Virus record (IMG/VR): IMGVR_UViG_3300009071_002060
Location: 52,712 to 116,711 of that record
Source: a virus
Length of the DNA: 64,000 nucleotides
Reading direction: 5' to 3' (one strand)
The notes beneath the pieces are model-generated. The model was not told the origin of the DNA. It was given only the letters and a program-made list of their open reading frames with translations, and made no database searches. The stretch's first letter is position 1. Each line of letters opens with the position of its first letter. Made by a program: the position numbers and the translations under genes. Below are positions 40,357 through 49,441 of this stretch, one piece after another.

Positions 40357-41337
40357 ATGCCTAGTTTAGATACAATTAATATTGGTGCCTCAGCAAACGA
40401 TGGGTCCGGCGATAGCATACGTGAAGCATTTAGTAAAGCACGTAATAATTTTAACACAATTGAAACTACTTTAGTTCCAACTCTAATTAGTACGGCCGTT
40501 GCTAATATTAGTGCAACTTTCTCAGGCGGTACAATTACTAACGACACTAGTTTTACTTCAGCAACCAATGCAACTAACTCAACATCAGGTGCGTTACAAG
40601 TAACTGGTGGTGTTGGCGTAGGTGGAGATGCATTCTTTGCAAACAACTTAACTGCTACAACGATTAATTCATCTTCGTATACAGCAACTGGAACAGTTAC
40701 AGCAAATGCTTTTGCTGGCCCAATTAACGGAGCAGTCGGTGGAACAACACCAGCCGCTGGTGCGTTTACAACTATTACATCTAGTTCTGGATATACAGGT
40801 ACAGTAACTGGAGCAGTGACAGGAGACGTAACTGGCAATTTAACAGGTAACGTAACAGGTAACGTAACTGGTGACTTAACTGGCAGTTCAACTGGTGCTC
40901 ATGATGGTACAGTTGGAGCAACTACACCAGCAACAGGTGCATTTACAAATGTAACTGCCACAGGAACTGTTACAGCTCAAACTGGAATGACTGCTACTAC
41001 AGGTAACATTCGAGTATTAAACGGAAACTTGTATTGTTTAACAACTGGTACCGGAGACGGTAGAATTGAAACAACTGTTTTTGTATCAGGCTTTGGAGCT
41101 TTTAGACGTGGACAAATTGGACAGTCAGGCGGAAGTGGCGATCCTAGTAATCCAAACAATTTTGCAATTTATACAGAAGACGGCAACTTAATAGTTAAAA
41201 CTAATAGTATTCCAAGTAGTGCAACTGATACCGGCACTGAAGGTGAAGTTATTATTGGCACCGACTCTGGAACAACATATATCTATTATTGTACTGCCGC
41301 AAACACTTGGGTACGTAGTGCTTTCGCTACTTGGTAA
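40357..41337 (+). CDS. Tail-fibre-like virion protein (326 aa)
   Basis: Starts MPSLDTINIGASANDGSGDSIREAFSKARNNFNTIETTL, the same docking-type motif as the 36186 and 46695 proteins. A shorter set of GNVTGN/GDLTGS units lies around residues 145-180. The C-terminal part (GAFRRGQIGQSGGSGDPSNPNNFAIYTEDGNLIVKTNSIP) is a beta-rich tip ending in ANTWVRSAFATW. It looks like a short version of the giant fibre. Own late-type promoter and AAGGAAAG site. Confidence 0.85.
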   Translation: MPSLDTINIGASANDGSGDSIREAFSKARNNFNTIETTLVPTLISTAVANISATFSGGTITNDTSFTSATNATNSTSGALQVTGGVGVGGDAFFANNLTATTINSSSYTATGTVTANAFAGPINGAVGGTTPAAGAFTTITSSSGYTGTVTGAVTGDVTGNLTGNVTGNVTGDLTGSSTGAHDGTVGATTPATGAFTNVTATGTVTAQTGMTATTGNIRVLNGNLYCLTTGTGDGRIETTVFVSGFGAFRRGQIGQSGGSGDPSNPNNFAIYTEDGNLIVKTNSIPSSATDTGTEGEVIIGTDSGTTYIYYCTAANTWVRSAFATW

Positions 41338-41347
41338 GGAATAGATA

Positions 41348-44300
41348 ATGGCAATCGGTGAAGTTGCACGACATAAGTGGATAACACAAGGTGGAGATAT
41401 CGGGACTGTTCCTGAACTTGAGTTCATTGACATTCCGCTTGAAGTTACCAATCCAACTCAAGACAATATTATATTTGATTTAATTAGTGGTGAGTTGCCT
41501 CCTGGTGTGCAAATTGAACGTATGCCTGGTGCAATTCAAGGTGTTCCTGTTGTACTGGATCCATTACCAGTTGACGAAGCAAGAACATATCGTTTTAGTA
41601 TTAGAGCTTCATCAACCTCAGGCATTGTTACAGACAGAAGTTTTGAAATAACTGTTACTAACTTATTTCCTCCTTATATTACTCCTCGTACTGCCAACCT
41701 TGGTACAGTATTTGATGGAACATATTATAAGAAACAACTAAGTGCTACAGAACCAAACCCAAATGCAGTATTGAATTGGACTGTAGCAAGTGGGCAACTA
41801 CCACCAGGCATTACACTGAGTTCAAGCGGATTAATTAGTGGATATATTACAATTGAGTCCACTGATGCAGACAATGTTATTCCGGGTTACGATGCACAGA
41901 GTTCAGGTGGATCAGTAGCATTTTATGATGTAGCCGGTTGGGATACTTTAGGTCGCAGTAGAAATAGAAAATATACTTTTACTGTACAAGTATCTGATGG
42001 AAGCAGTGTTGATAGTTTAACTTATCAACTTGGTATTGCAAGTAAAATATTATTCACAGCAGACCAGGATCATACATCTATTAGCGGTAGTGCAGAACAA
42101 CCAATTGCTATTAGTGCAGACAACGACGAACTCTCAATAGATGCTGACAACAGATACGTTCCGGTTATTACAACTCCTCCAGCAAGTTTACCACAAGTTA
42201 GACAAGAAAACTTCTTTGCATATAAATTTGATGCATTGGACTTTGAGGGAGACCCAATTGAGTTCCAATTTAGATTGGCTGAGGGCGGAAGTTTTGATCA
42301 AGGTGGCGGTGCTATATTTGGTTGGAAAGATCCACGCAACGGTAATGGTGTCACTGGACAATTTGAACCCAACGAAGGCAGAGCAAAAAACAACCCACGT
42401 ACAGTACAGTATTTTGATACTGATGAACATGAACTAGCATATAACTTAATTACAGAAAATTATCCAGTAGGAAGTCAATTTGATATTATAGGTGTATGGT
42501 ATGAAACCGACGCCGGTGTTGTTACTATATTTGAAGAAGGTGTTGACTTTACTGTTAACGTAACCAACACATTGGTTACAGTAACTGATCCTGCTGATGT
42601 TCCAGACAATGGACGTCTTGCAGTTGACTTTTATATTATATTACCAGACAATACATTTGGTGTTGGTAGCGGATTAGACGAAGGACTTTATGATCAAAGT
42701 GAAAGCAAACTTCCACCAACATTAACAATTGATGCCAATGGCTGGCTTAATGGTTATGTTGATCCTCAAGTTGAAGATAGAAAAGTATACGAATTTATTA
42801 TTTCTGCTAACAAAATAGAAGATGCAACATACGAAAGTGCTCCTGTACAATTTGCTTTAACAATATTAGGTAGTTTAACTGATACAATTACTTGGGTAAC
42901 TCCAACAGACTTGGGTTCACTTATTCCAGGTGAAGTAAGTCAGTTGAGTGTACAAGCAACCAGTGCCAACGGACAGGCAATTACATATAGTATTGAAGAA
43001 GACACAAAAGTTAATACACCACAAGGTTTAAGTTTAGATATATTACCAAATGGGTTTATTAGTGGACGTACCTCGTTTAGAACATTTCAAATGGATTCAG
43101 GTGTAGTTACATTTGATAAAGGTAAAACTCTTTTTGATAATAAATACGAGTTCACTGTAACTGCTACCACTGTAGACGGATTAGTTAGTAGTAACAGAAC
43201 ATTTACTCTGCGTCTAAATCCACGTTACACAAGACCATATGAAAACTTGTATCTGAAAGCATTGCCAACACAAGCACAAAGACAATCATTCTTGGATATT
43301 GTAAACAACCAAGCAATATTCCCAGACAACTTGATATTCAGAAAAGAAGATCCATGGTTTGGTAGAGCTAAAACTATTAAGTTCCTTGCACTTGCTGGAG
43401 TTAATCCAAGCACACTTGCAAGTTATACCGAAGCCATTGACAAAAACCATTACACTAAAAAGATTGATTTTGGTAAAGTAAAAACAGCGAGAGCAGTTGA
43501 TGAGTTCTACAACGTAAAATACGAAGTAGTATATGTTGAAGTTGAAGATCCGCAAAACATCAATGATACTGATGTTACTTTGTCAAACAAAGTTGGAACA
43601 ATAACTCCGCCAATGGGAGGACAGTTCTTCCTTGACAGTGAACAGCCAACAATTAACAAATACATTGACGAACAGGGTGTGGAATACGATACTATCTATC
43701 CTAATACATTTGAAAATATGAATACTAGAGTTATCAATTCATTGGGCTATAGTGCTAGAGGTGTATTCCCAGACTGGATGTTAAGTGTACAAGAAGATAA
43801 AACAGTAATTGGATTTAAACGTGCGGTGGTATTGGCTTATACAGTACCGGGTGCAAGTAAGTTAATTGCTTATAGATTAAAAAGTAATAACGTAAGTTTC
43901 AGCAAAATTGAATTTGTTGTAGACAGATACCAACTTGATAACGTACTGAGTAAAAACTTTGACATTCCGCAAAACCAGTTTCTACCAAGTGAAGAAACAA
44001 CCTATGATAGACTATTAATTGGCCCAGGTGAACTACAATACCCAGTTACATATGCTGTTGAACAATCATTCGATAGTATTCATTTAAGAACCAAAGCATA
44101 TATTAATGATAACCAAGCCGCCAATCCTTTATTACCTCCAGGAATTGATGGTACTAAGAATTACAAACATGGCGAAACTCTTATCTTTGCTAAACAGGAA
44201 GGTTTTGCTAATGTAGCAAGTCCTGATACAGATGGATGGGTCGAATATCAAAACTTATTTGTTGGTGATATTCCAGGAGATGGAATTGAAAGTGAAGCCG

Positions 44301-46693
44301 TTACAGAAAATGGCGAGCGTGTTAGCAGTAGCCTTACAAGCGGAAATGCAAATTGGACATTTAGTAATGGAACAGTAAGTATAAAAGCAACAGGGTTACC
44401 TTATCATAGTAGAGGCAATCCAGCGGCACCGTTTAATTCAGCCGCTCAATCATATAGTATGACATGGTCGAACCATGCCGGTAGAGATTATCCAAACTCA
44501 GGAACTAAAACACCATTACCATTGAACCATATTGGTTTTTGGCTAAACGGAGTTGCAATTTATAACCCTGCAGGAGGTGATCGTGCTCCAATTGGTATGT
44601 CACCTATTGCAGGAATGAACTTTAACCTTGCTTTTCAAAGTGCGACTGACTTAGGATATTCTTTTGGAGATGATTTAGCTGGCGGTCATGCAGATGTTAA
44701 CGGAGTGTATAGTTATAGAGATCGCACATTTACACAATCCTGGACAAGTGGAATTGGAGCAACAGACAATTCAGTTGGCGGTAAAGAATTAGAACAAATT
44801 CCTTATATAGGTAGCAACTTAGCTCACCCTGATGGACATAGTAAAATACTTGGTTGGTCATTAGACGGATATCCAATTTACGGACCTAATGGTTATACTA
44901 ACTATAACGACAATACTTCAGCAGTAATTAGAATGACTAGTGCTTGGGCTATCAAATCAGATTTTAGTCACAGGACTGGTGTTGCAAATGATCCATCAAC
45001 ATATCCATTGGGCATATTCATTGAAGATTTTGAACATGTAGGTGGCGGAACTCTTGACAAGTGGAACGGAAGGTATTGTGTTACACCTGACTATCCAACT
45101 GGAACTTATGCCTACTTTGTTACAGAAGATGCCGACGGTGATGCAGTTTATCCATATGTAATTGGCCAAGAGTATTACGGTTATGCAAGTGCGTTTGATA
45201 TTAGCACTAGCAACAGTGGTTTAGGATTTGAACCAGCTGGCACTGATTTAATTAGTTCAGGGTCAATGACTGACTACGATGGTGTATTTGGATTTGATTC
45301 ATATAAAGTTATTCCGGGTTTCCGTGAAAGAGGATTAACTATTTCACAATTACTATTAGTGAATACTGCGGCAAGTGGTTCAACTAGTTTTGATGTTGAA
45401 TACCAATACGGAGCGGATCTAATAGGAAAAGCCTTTTTAGCACCTAGTAACGATGCCATACCAGATAATACAAAAATCTTACAACAACAGACAGTTGATA
45501 TTAGTGTAACGCCAGGCGTTGTAAGTTTAGTTACACGTCTTGTAGTTAACAACCCAAGTACTATTGGTTTAACCAAAGGTTCACCAGTTGATATTGTATC
45601 AGCAGTAACTTCAACACAGATTGGTGTTGGAGATACTATTATTGTTGACAGTATTCCAAGCGATCTAAAACCAGGTATGAGTATACAAGGAAAAAATATA
45701 CCAGCTGAAACTTATATTAGAGCAGTTGATAGTGGTACAAATAGAATCGAAACTACTAGTCAACTTAGTACAATAGAGAGCGGTACTATAATTAGATACC
45801 TACAAACAAATCAACGTGCTGGTATCTGGAGAATCAATATCACTGGAACACAAACACTAGTAAACTTTGATCATACAGCTCATTATGCATTGAACTATAA
45901 ATGGAGTGACATACATGGACAAGCCTGGAGTACATTCTTATTAAACAATCCTAATGCAATTGATGGTGTTCGTAGTATTGCTGACCTTCAAGATAAAGAA
46001 CTTATTTTCCTAGGCGACATAGGTAACGAAGACGGCTGGACACCTAAGGATATATGGGACTTAACAAGGTATGATCCAGATGCAATCAGCGGAACCACTA
46101 TTCCGTATCATAATAGACGTCAAGTTTGGAAACTAACATTCCAAGAAACAGATATAATTATTAATCAGAGAGTTGCACCCAGTGACGTACTAGACTTTGA
46201 TGCGTTCGATGAGGATAAGCAGTTTCAACCATTTATCCTTGGTAAAGAGTATATTATGCAACTTACCCTAGTAACTGCAAAAGATGTAGAGCGTGGCGAT
46301 AGAGTACGTGTTACGCTAGGAACATATAAAGATAAGGACATGTCACTTGATTTTGCTGATAATTACACTGAAACTGAAATAATTATATCAGATGAACTAG
46401 TTAGACTTGATTTTGTTCGTGAAATTGACGTTGGAACGAAGATTAAAGTAGCAAAAGGGCAGAGTTACGGTTTCTCTTTCCTAACGTATGATGCTACATT
46501 AGAGGCCGATCAAACCGTGCCAAAGTATAAATATTGGAAAGGGAGTGTAGAAGCAGAGCCCGGCACCGACAACAAAGACTATACCAGGTTTGATGGTGGA
46601 GGTACCCGTTTCTTCAATTACAGAGATAGTTATCATAAGCCTGAAGACGGTGATAAATATATTAAATTCCCACAGATAGGAGTGTTTACATAA
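41348..46693 (+). CDS. Giant virion protein with Ig-like (He_PIG) and YHYH domains (1781 aa)
   Basis: The first about 650 residues hold at least four cadherin/Ig-like He_PIG-type units, marked by SGELPPGVQI (near 47), SGQLPPGITLSSSGLISGY (148), KLPPTLTIDANGWLNGY (455) and TPQGLSLDILPNGFISG (555). A middle part reads like baseplate or fibre sequence. Residues about 1017-1180 match the YHYH domain: GLPYHSRGNP, LNHIGFWLNGVAIYNP and HSKILGWSLDGYPIYGPNGY. The end (about 1400-1781) is another beta-rich region. Ig and YHYH modules are extracellular adhesion types, so surface binding is likely. Starts 10 bases after the previous gene. Confidence 0.85.
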   Translation: MAIGEVARHKWITQGGDIGTVPELEFIDIPLEVTNPTQDNIIFDLISGELPPGVQIERMPGAIQGVPVVLDPLPVDEARTYRFSIRASSTSGIVTDRSFEITVTNLFPPYITPRTANLGTVFDGTYYKKQLSATEPNPNAVLNWTVASGQLPPGITLSSSGLISGYITIESTDADNVIPGYDAQSSGGSVAFYDVAGWDTLGRSRNRKYTFTVQVSDGSSVDSLTYQLGIASKILFTADQDHTSISGSAEQPIAISADNDELSIDADNRYVPVITTPPASLPQVRQENFFAYKFDALDFEGDPIEFQFRLAEGGSFDQGGGAIFGWKDPRNGNGVTGQFEPNEGRAKNNPRTVQYFDTDEHELAYNLITENYPVGSQFDIIGVWYETDAGVVTIFEEGVDFTVNVTNTLVTVTDPADVPDNGRLAVDFYIILPDNTFGVGSGLDEGLYDQSESKLPPTLTIDANGWLNGYVDPQVEDRKVYEFIISANKIEDATYESAPVQFALTILGSLTDTITWVTPTDLGSLIPGEVSQLSVQATSANGQAITYSIEEDTKVNTPQGLSLDILPNGFISGRTSFRTFQMDSGVVTFDKGKTLFDNKYEFTVTATTVDGLVSSNRTFTLRLNPRYTRPYENLYLKALPTQAQRQSFLDIVNNQAIFPDNLIFRKEDPWFGRAKTIKFLALAGVNPSTLASYTEAIDKNHYTKKIDFGKVKTARAVDEFYNVKYEVVYVEVEDPQNINDTDVTLSNKVGTITPPMGGQFFLDSEQPTINKYIDEQGVEYDTIYPNTFENMNTRVINSLGYSARGVFPDWMLSVQEDKTVIGFKRAVVLAYTVPGASKLIAYRLKSNNVSFSKIEFVVDRYQLDNVLSKNFDIPQNQFLPSEETTYDRLLIGPGELQYPVTYAVEQSFDSIHLRTKAYINDNQAANPLLPPGIDGTKNYKHGETLIFAKQEGFANVASPDTDGWVEYQNLFVGDIPGDGIESEAVTENGERVSSSLTSGNANWTFSNGTVSIKATGLPYHSRGNPAAPFNSAAQSYSMTWSNHAGRDYPNSGTKTPLPLNHIGFWLNGVAIYNPAGGDRAPIGMSPIAGMNFNLAFQSATDLGYSFGDDLAGGHADVNGVYSYRDRTFTQSWTSGIGATDNSVGGKELEQIPYIGSNLAHPDGHSKILGWSLDGYPIYGPNGYTNYNDNTSAVIRMTSAWAIKSDFSHRTGVANDPSTYPLGIFIEDFEHVGGGTLDKWNGRYCVTPDYPTGTYAYFVTEDADGDAVYPYVIGQEYYGYASAFDISTSNSGLGFEPAGTDLISSGSMTDYDGVFGFDSYKVIPGFRERGLTISQLLLVNTAASGSTSFDVEYQYGADLIGKAFLAPSNDAIPDNTKILQQQTVDISVTPGVVSLVTRLVVNNPSTIGLTKGSPVDIVSAVTSTQIGVGDTIIVDSIPSDLKPGMSIQGKNIPAETYIRAVDSGTNRIETTSQLSTIESGTIIRYLQTNQRAGIWRINITGTQTLVNFDHTAHYALNYKWSDIHGQAWSTFLLNNPNAIDGVRSIADLQDKELIFLGDIGNEDGWTPKDIWDLTRYDPDAISGTTIPYHNRRQVWKLTFQETDIIINQRVAPSDVLDFDAFDEDKQFQPFILGKEYIMQLTLVTAKDVERGDRVRVTLGTYKDKDMSLDFADNYTETEIIISDELVRLDFVREIDVGTKIKVAKGQSYGFSFLTYDATLEADQTVPKYKYWKGSVEAEPGTDNKDYTRFDGGGTRFFNYRDSYHKPEDGDKYIKFPQIGVFT

Positions 46694-46694
46694 G

Positions 46695-47468
46695 ATGTCA
46701 TCAGAAATCAACCCATTTAACATTAATGGCAGTTTTCCTATTGCAGGTCAAGACAACGATAGCCAAGGCTTTCGTGATAACTTTACTAATACCCGCAATA
46801 ACTTTAACTTAGCCAAAACAGAATTAGAGGACTTACAGAATAAAGTAGTTCTCAAAAGCCCATTAAGCGGAGAGCTGGCGACAGACGCGGCTTACAATAA
46901 TCTTAATGGCACAGTATTAACGGCGCCAGAACTTAAAGCATGGCGCTCAACCAAAGTTCTTAAAGATCCAGCAGGAGCCAGCGTAGACGTTGACTTCTCA
47001 GCAGGAAACTTTTATCAACTTGTAACAAATGCTTCAACAACCTTAAGTTTTTCAGGTTTTCCAAACGATGCTTATTCAGCAATACGTGTTTGGTTAACAG
47101 TTGATGCTTCACATACAGTTACATTACCAAGTGGTGTAATGGTTGGAGCAAGTACAATTGAAGGATTTAATGTAAGTGACGACAGTGTTACTTTTGCCGC
47201 AACAGGCAGTTATTTGTGGGAAATTAGTTCTTACAATGGTAGCACATTCTTTATTGAAGACTTGAGCAGAAACAGAAATGCAGTAACTACACTAGCTATT
47301 TCTAATCTTGTTACATTTACTCCATTAGCCGCTGAACCATCTGGTGCAATTGATGGCACTGTGGCAGTAGCAAACGGACTTGCCGCAGGATGGGATCCAG
47401 CTTCAGTTGGTGGAACAACATCATATCCAGTATACTATGATGGAGCCGCTTGGCACAAGATGATTTAA
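46695..47468 (+). CDS. Tail-fibre-like virion protein (257 aa)
   Basis: N-terminus INPFNINGSFPIAGQDNDSQGFRDNFTNTRNNFNLAKTELEDL carries the docking motif shared with the 36186 and 40357 proteins in its clearest form. The middle (SGNFYQLVTNASTTLSFSGFPNDAYSAIRVWLTVDASHTVTLPSGV) is a jelly-roll-like beta domain. C-terminal DGAAWHKMI end. Starts one base after the giant protein's stop; last gene of the fibre cluster. Confidence 0.8.
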   Translation: MSSEINPFNINGSFPIAGQDNDSQGFRDNFTNTRNNFNLAKTELEDLQNKVVLKSPLSGELATDAAYNNLNGTVLTAPELKAWRSTKVLKDPAGASVDVDFSAGNFYQLVTNASTTLSFSGFPNDAYSAIRVWLTVDASHTVTLPSGVMVGASTIEGFNVSDDSVTFAATGSYLWEISSYNGSTFFIEDLSRNRNAVTTLAISNLVTFTPLAAEPSGAIDGTVAVANGLAAGWDPASVGGTTSYPVYYDGAAWHKMI

Positions 47469-47501
47469 GGTAATTAACTTACCTTTTGGTTGATTTTTAC
47501 A

Positions 47502-47536
47502 TTGACTCCTTGTTGTAACTAATATATACTATTAGT
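47502..47536 (+). promoter_or_regulatory. mazG promoter with palindrome over the -10
   Basis: TTGACT (47502-47507), 17-base spacer, TATACT (47525-47530). A perfect 7-base inverted repeat, ACTAATA (47518-47524) and TATTAGT (47530-47536), brackets the -10, so a repressor site is likely. Confidence 0.7.
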
Positions 47537-47559
47537 AATTAGTTCCAAGGAGTTTTTGT

Positions 47560-47973
47560 ATGACTAAAGAAATTGATCTCGACAAATATGCCGAGTTTGT
47601 TGATGCTGTTACTAGCAATGAAAGTAAAGCAAACAACGATTATATTATGCGTTGGACTACACTTGTAAATCAACGCAATGCCAACCTACCTCGAATGTTA
47701 ACCGCATGCCTCGGACTTAGTGCTGAAGCAGGTGAGTTTACTGAAATTGTTAAAAAAATTGTATTCCAAGGCAAACCATTGGATGACGATAACATCTTTC
47801 ACATGAAGCGTGAGCTTGGTGATGTAATGTGGTATTGGATGCAAGCCTGTATGGCATTAGAGCTTGATCCCAATGATGTCATTGCAGAAAATGTAAAGAA
47901 GTTAGAAGCACGTTATCCTGGAGGTAGCTTTGATGCATTTCAGAGCGAAAATAGGAAAGAAGGAGATTTATGA
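47560..47973 (+). CDS. mazG: MazG-like nucleotide pyrophosphohydrolase
   Basis: MazG proteins cleave NTPs to NMPs and pyrophosphate; a role in ppGpp control has been proposed for cyanophage versions. The 137-residue protein has the EExxE...ExxD helix set: GLSAEAGEFTEIVKK and KRELGDVMWYWMQACMALELDP, then NVKKLEARYPGGSFD, all as in T4-like marine phage MazG. CAAGGAG site upstream and operator-bearing promoter. Followed with a 4-base overlap by a small gene. Confidence 0.88.
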   Translation: MTKEIDLDKYAEFVDAVTSNESKANNDYIMRWTTLVNQRNANLPRMLTACLGLSAEAGEFTEIVKKIVFQGKPLDDDNIFHMKRELGDVMWYWMQACMALELDPNDVIAENVKKLEARYPGGSFDAFQSENRKEGDL

Positions 47974-48161
47974 GTTATCCTAAACGTACAGGTCCAAACA
48001 GTTGGATAGTAGAAGTAAAACAGGACGGAAAATCAAAAGAACTATACTTAGAGTTTCCGGTTGGCAGTATTGATCAAGCTGGTTGGGATGTCGGTGATGA
48101 TCTTATTTGGGAAGAATTAGATGAAAAAACATGGTCAATATCTAAAAAAGAAACACAATGA
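47970..48161 (+). CDS. Small conserved phage protein (63 aa)
   Basis: ELYLEFPVGSIDQAGWDVGDDLIWEELDEKTWSISKK matches a small beta protein often seen in T4-like marine phages; the strand-loop pattern is like AbrB/MazE-type swapped-hairpin domains (LGWxxGDxLxW). Could bind DNA or be an antidote-like protein. Overlaps mazG and the next gene by 4 bases each. Confidence 0.65.
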   Translation: MSYPKRTGPNSWIVEVKQDGKSKELYLEFPVGSIDQAGWDVGDDLIWEELDEKTWSISKKETQ

Positions 48162-48367
48162 GTGGACAAAGACGTTATCTAAGAGTTTGGGCTAGAACAG
48201 TTGGTATGCCAATTGGTTTAAATGATGAAGATAAACCAGAGTTTCTTCCTATTACTCAAACAGAGGTACGTAGGGCTTTAGCCTTTCGTACTTTTTGGAT
48301 TGTATTACATGTACTAACATGTTTTATGATTATAGCTGGAAATGCTAAAGCATTAGGCTGGTGGTGA
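48158..48367 (+). CDS. Small membrane protein (69 aa)
   Basis: A soluble N-terminus (QRRYLRVWARTVGMPIGLNDEDKPEFLPITQTEVRRAL) is followed by one C-terminal membrane helix (FWIVLHVLTCFMIIAGNAKAL). Coupled to the gene before it by ATGA. Not recognised. Confidence 0.6.
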   Translation: MSGQRRYLRVWARTVGMPIGLNDEDKPEFLPITQTEVRRALAFRTFWIVLHVLTCFMIIAGNAKALGWW

Positions 48368-48446
48368 TACCAAACCATTTAAAAATTGCAAAAAACGCAA
48401 GATACGACAATAAGTAATGTTGTATAAACGACATAAGGAGAAAACA

Positions 48447-48635
48447 ATGTCAGCAAGTAAATCAGAAATGGAAGCACATATGGCTTCATTTTTAGCAGAG
48501 CATGAAAAATTCACTGGTGGTAATGCATCAGCTGGTACTCGTGCAAGAAAAGCACTTAGTGAAATGTCAAAGTTGGCAAAGGTAATTCGTAACGAAATTA
48601 CTGCTGAAAAGAATGCACGAAAAGAAGGCAAGTAG
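48447..48635 (+). CDS. Small basic protein, histone H1-like in feel (62 aa)
   Basis: ATG 48447 has AAGGAG upstream. Product: MSASKSEMEAHMASFLAEHEKFTGGNASAGTRARKALSEMSKLAKVIRNEITAEKNARKEGK. The TRARKALSEMSKLAKVIRNEI helix resembles short 'histone-like' phage proteins with Arg/Lys-rich helices. DNA binding is plausible, not shown. Confidence 0.55.
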   Translation: MSASKSEMEAHMASFLAEHEKFTGGNASAGTRARKALSEMSKLAKVIRNEITAEKNARKEGK

Positions 48636-48640
48636 TTTCA

Positions 48641-48892
48641 ATGCACCCTCTTGGTAGCGATCTGTCTGAATTGAGTGACTCTGATTTACAAGAACGTATT
48701 TCAGAATTGCATCAAAAAAGAATGACAGCAAATCGAGTTGGCAGTATGGATTTACTGAGACAAATTGATATGTTGTTAGCAGATTGTAACCAAGAGGTGT
48801 ACGACCGCAATGCAAAGATTATGCATAAAATGGATACTAAACGTGAAGAGAGCGGTTTAGATAAACTTATTAATGTATCGAAAAAGAAATGA
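48641..48892 (+). CDS. Hypothetical protein, helical (83 aa)
   Basis: Charged helical protein (LSDSDLQERISELHQKRMTANRVGSMDLLRQIDMLLADCNQEVYDRN) with a coiled-coil pattern and basic tail. The stop overlaps the next start by 4 bases (ATGA). Similar short proteins occur in T4-like phages, without known role. Confidence 0.65.
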   Translation: MHPLGSDLSELSDSDLQERISELHQKRMTANRVGSMDLLRQIDMLLADCNQEVYDRNAKIMHKMDTKREESGLDKLINVSKKK

Positions 48893-49410
48893 TTAACTAC
48901 GATAAATTTGGACAAGCATATTGCACACAGGAAGATTTATGTGATGTATTATACAAAAATCCTAACCAAGATATTTCAAAGTTTCTCTTAGTACAAGAAG
49001 AAACAGATTTATATAATAAGTCTGTTGAACGTTACTTTAATCAAGTACCAACAATCAATGCATACAAAATGCTTGATGGTGACATTGAAGACTTTGATAA
49101 TTTTAATCAATCCCATTGGGATATGCCCAATGAGTATAAAGAATTAGACATCTGTGCATGGTTACTTGAACAATGCAATCACGACACAGAATTACAAAGA
49201 GTAGGAGAAGAACTTTTACTCTATCAAGAAAGAGATTTATTTGACTTGCTTAAATTTCTTAAGTATTTTATTGACACACTTAGATCTAACGATATAGTAT
49301 GGGGTGTTGGTAGAGGAAGTAGTGTAGCAAGTTTCGTGTTATACCTAATAGGTGTACACAAAATTAACAGTATATATTACGATTTAGATATCAGTGAATT
49401 TTTACGATAA
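48889..49410 (+). CDS. Protein with C-family DNA polymerase III alpha-like palm motif (173 aa)
   Basis: The C-terminal 40 residues NDIVWGVGRGSSVASFVLYLIGVHKINSIYYDLDISEFLR match the PolIII alpha (DnaE) segment containing the GRGSxxxSxVxYxLxI ... DPL.[YF]xLxxERFL motif. The rest (helical, acidic) is not clearly alike, and the catalytic Asp residues of DnaE are not all present because the protein ends right after this motif. It may be a decayed polymerase piece or an inhibitor mimic. Overlaps the preceding gene by 4 bases. Confidence 0.6.
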   Translation: MINYDKFGQAYCTQEDLCDVLYKNPNQDISKFLLVQEETDLYNKSVERYFNQVPTINAYKMLDGDIEDFDNFNQSHWDMPNEYKELDICAWLLEQCNHDTELQRVGEELLLYQERDLFDLLKFLKYFIDTLRSNDIVWGVGRGSSVASFVLYLIGVHKINSIYYDLDISEFLR

Positions 49411-49414
49411 ATAG
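49407..49414 (+). promoter_or_regulatory. T4-like late promoter motif
   Basis: ATAAATAG across the preceding stop, 28 bases before ATG 49442. Confidence 0.55.
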
Positions 49415-49441
49415 TAATATACACATATAACGGAGAATAAC

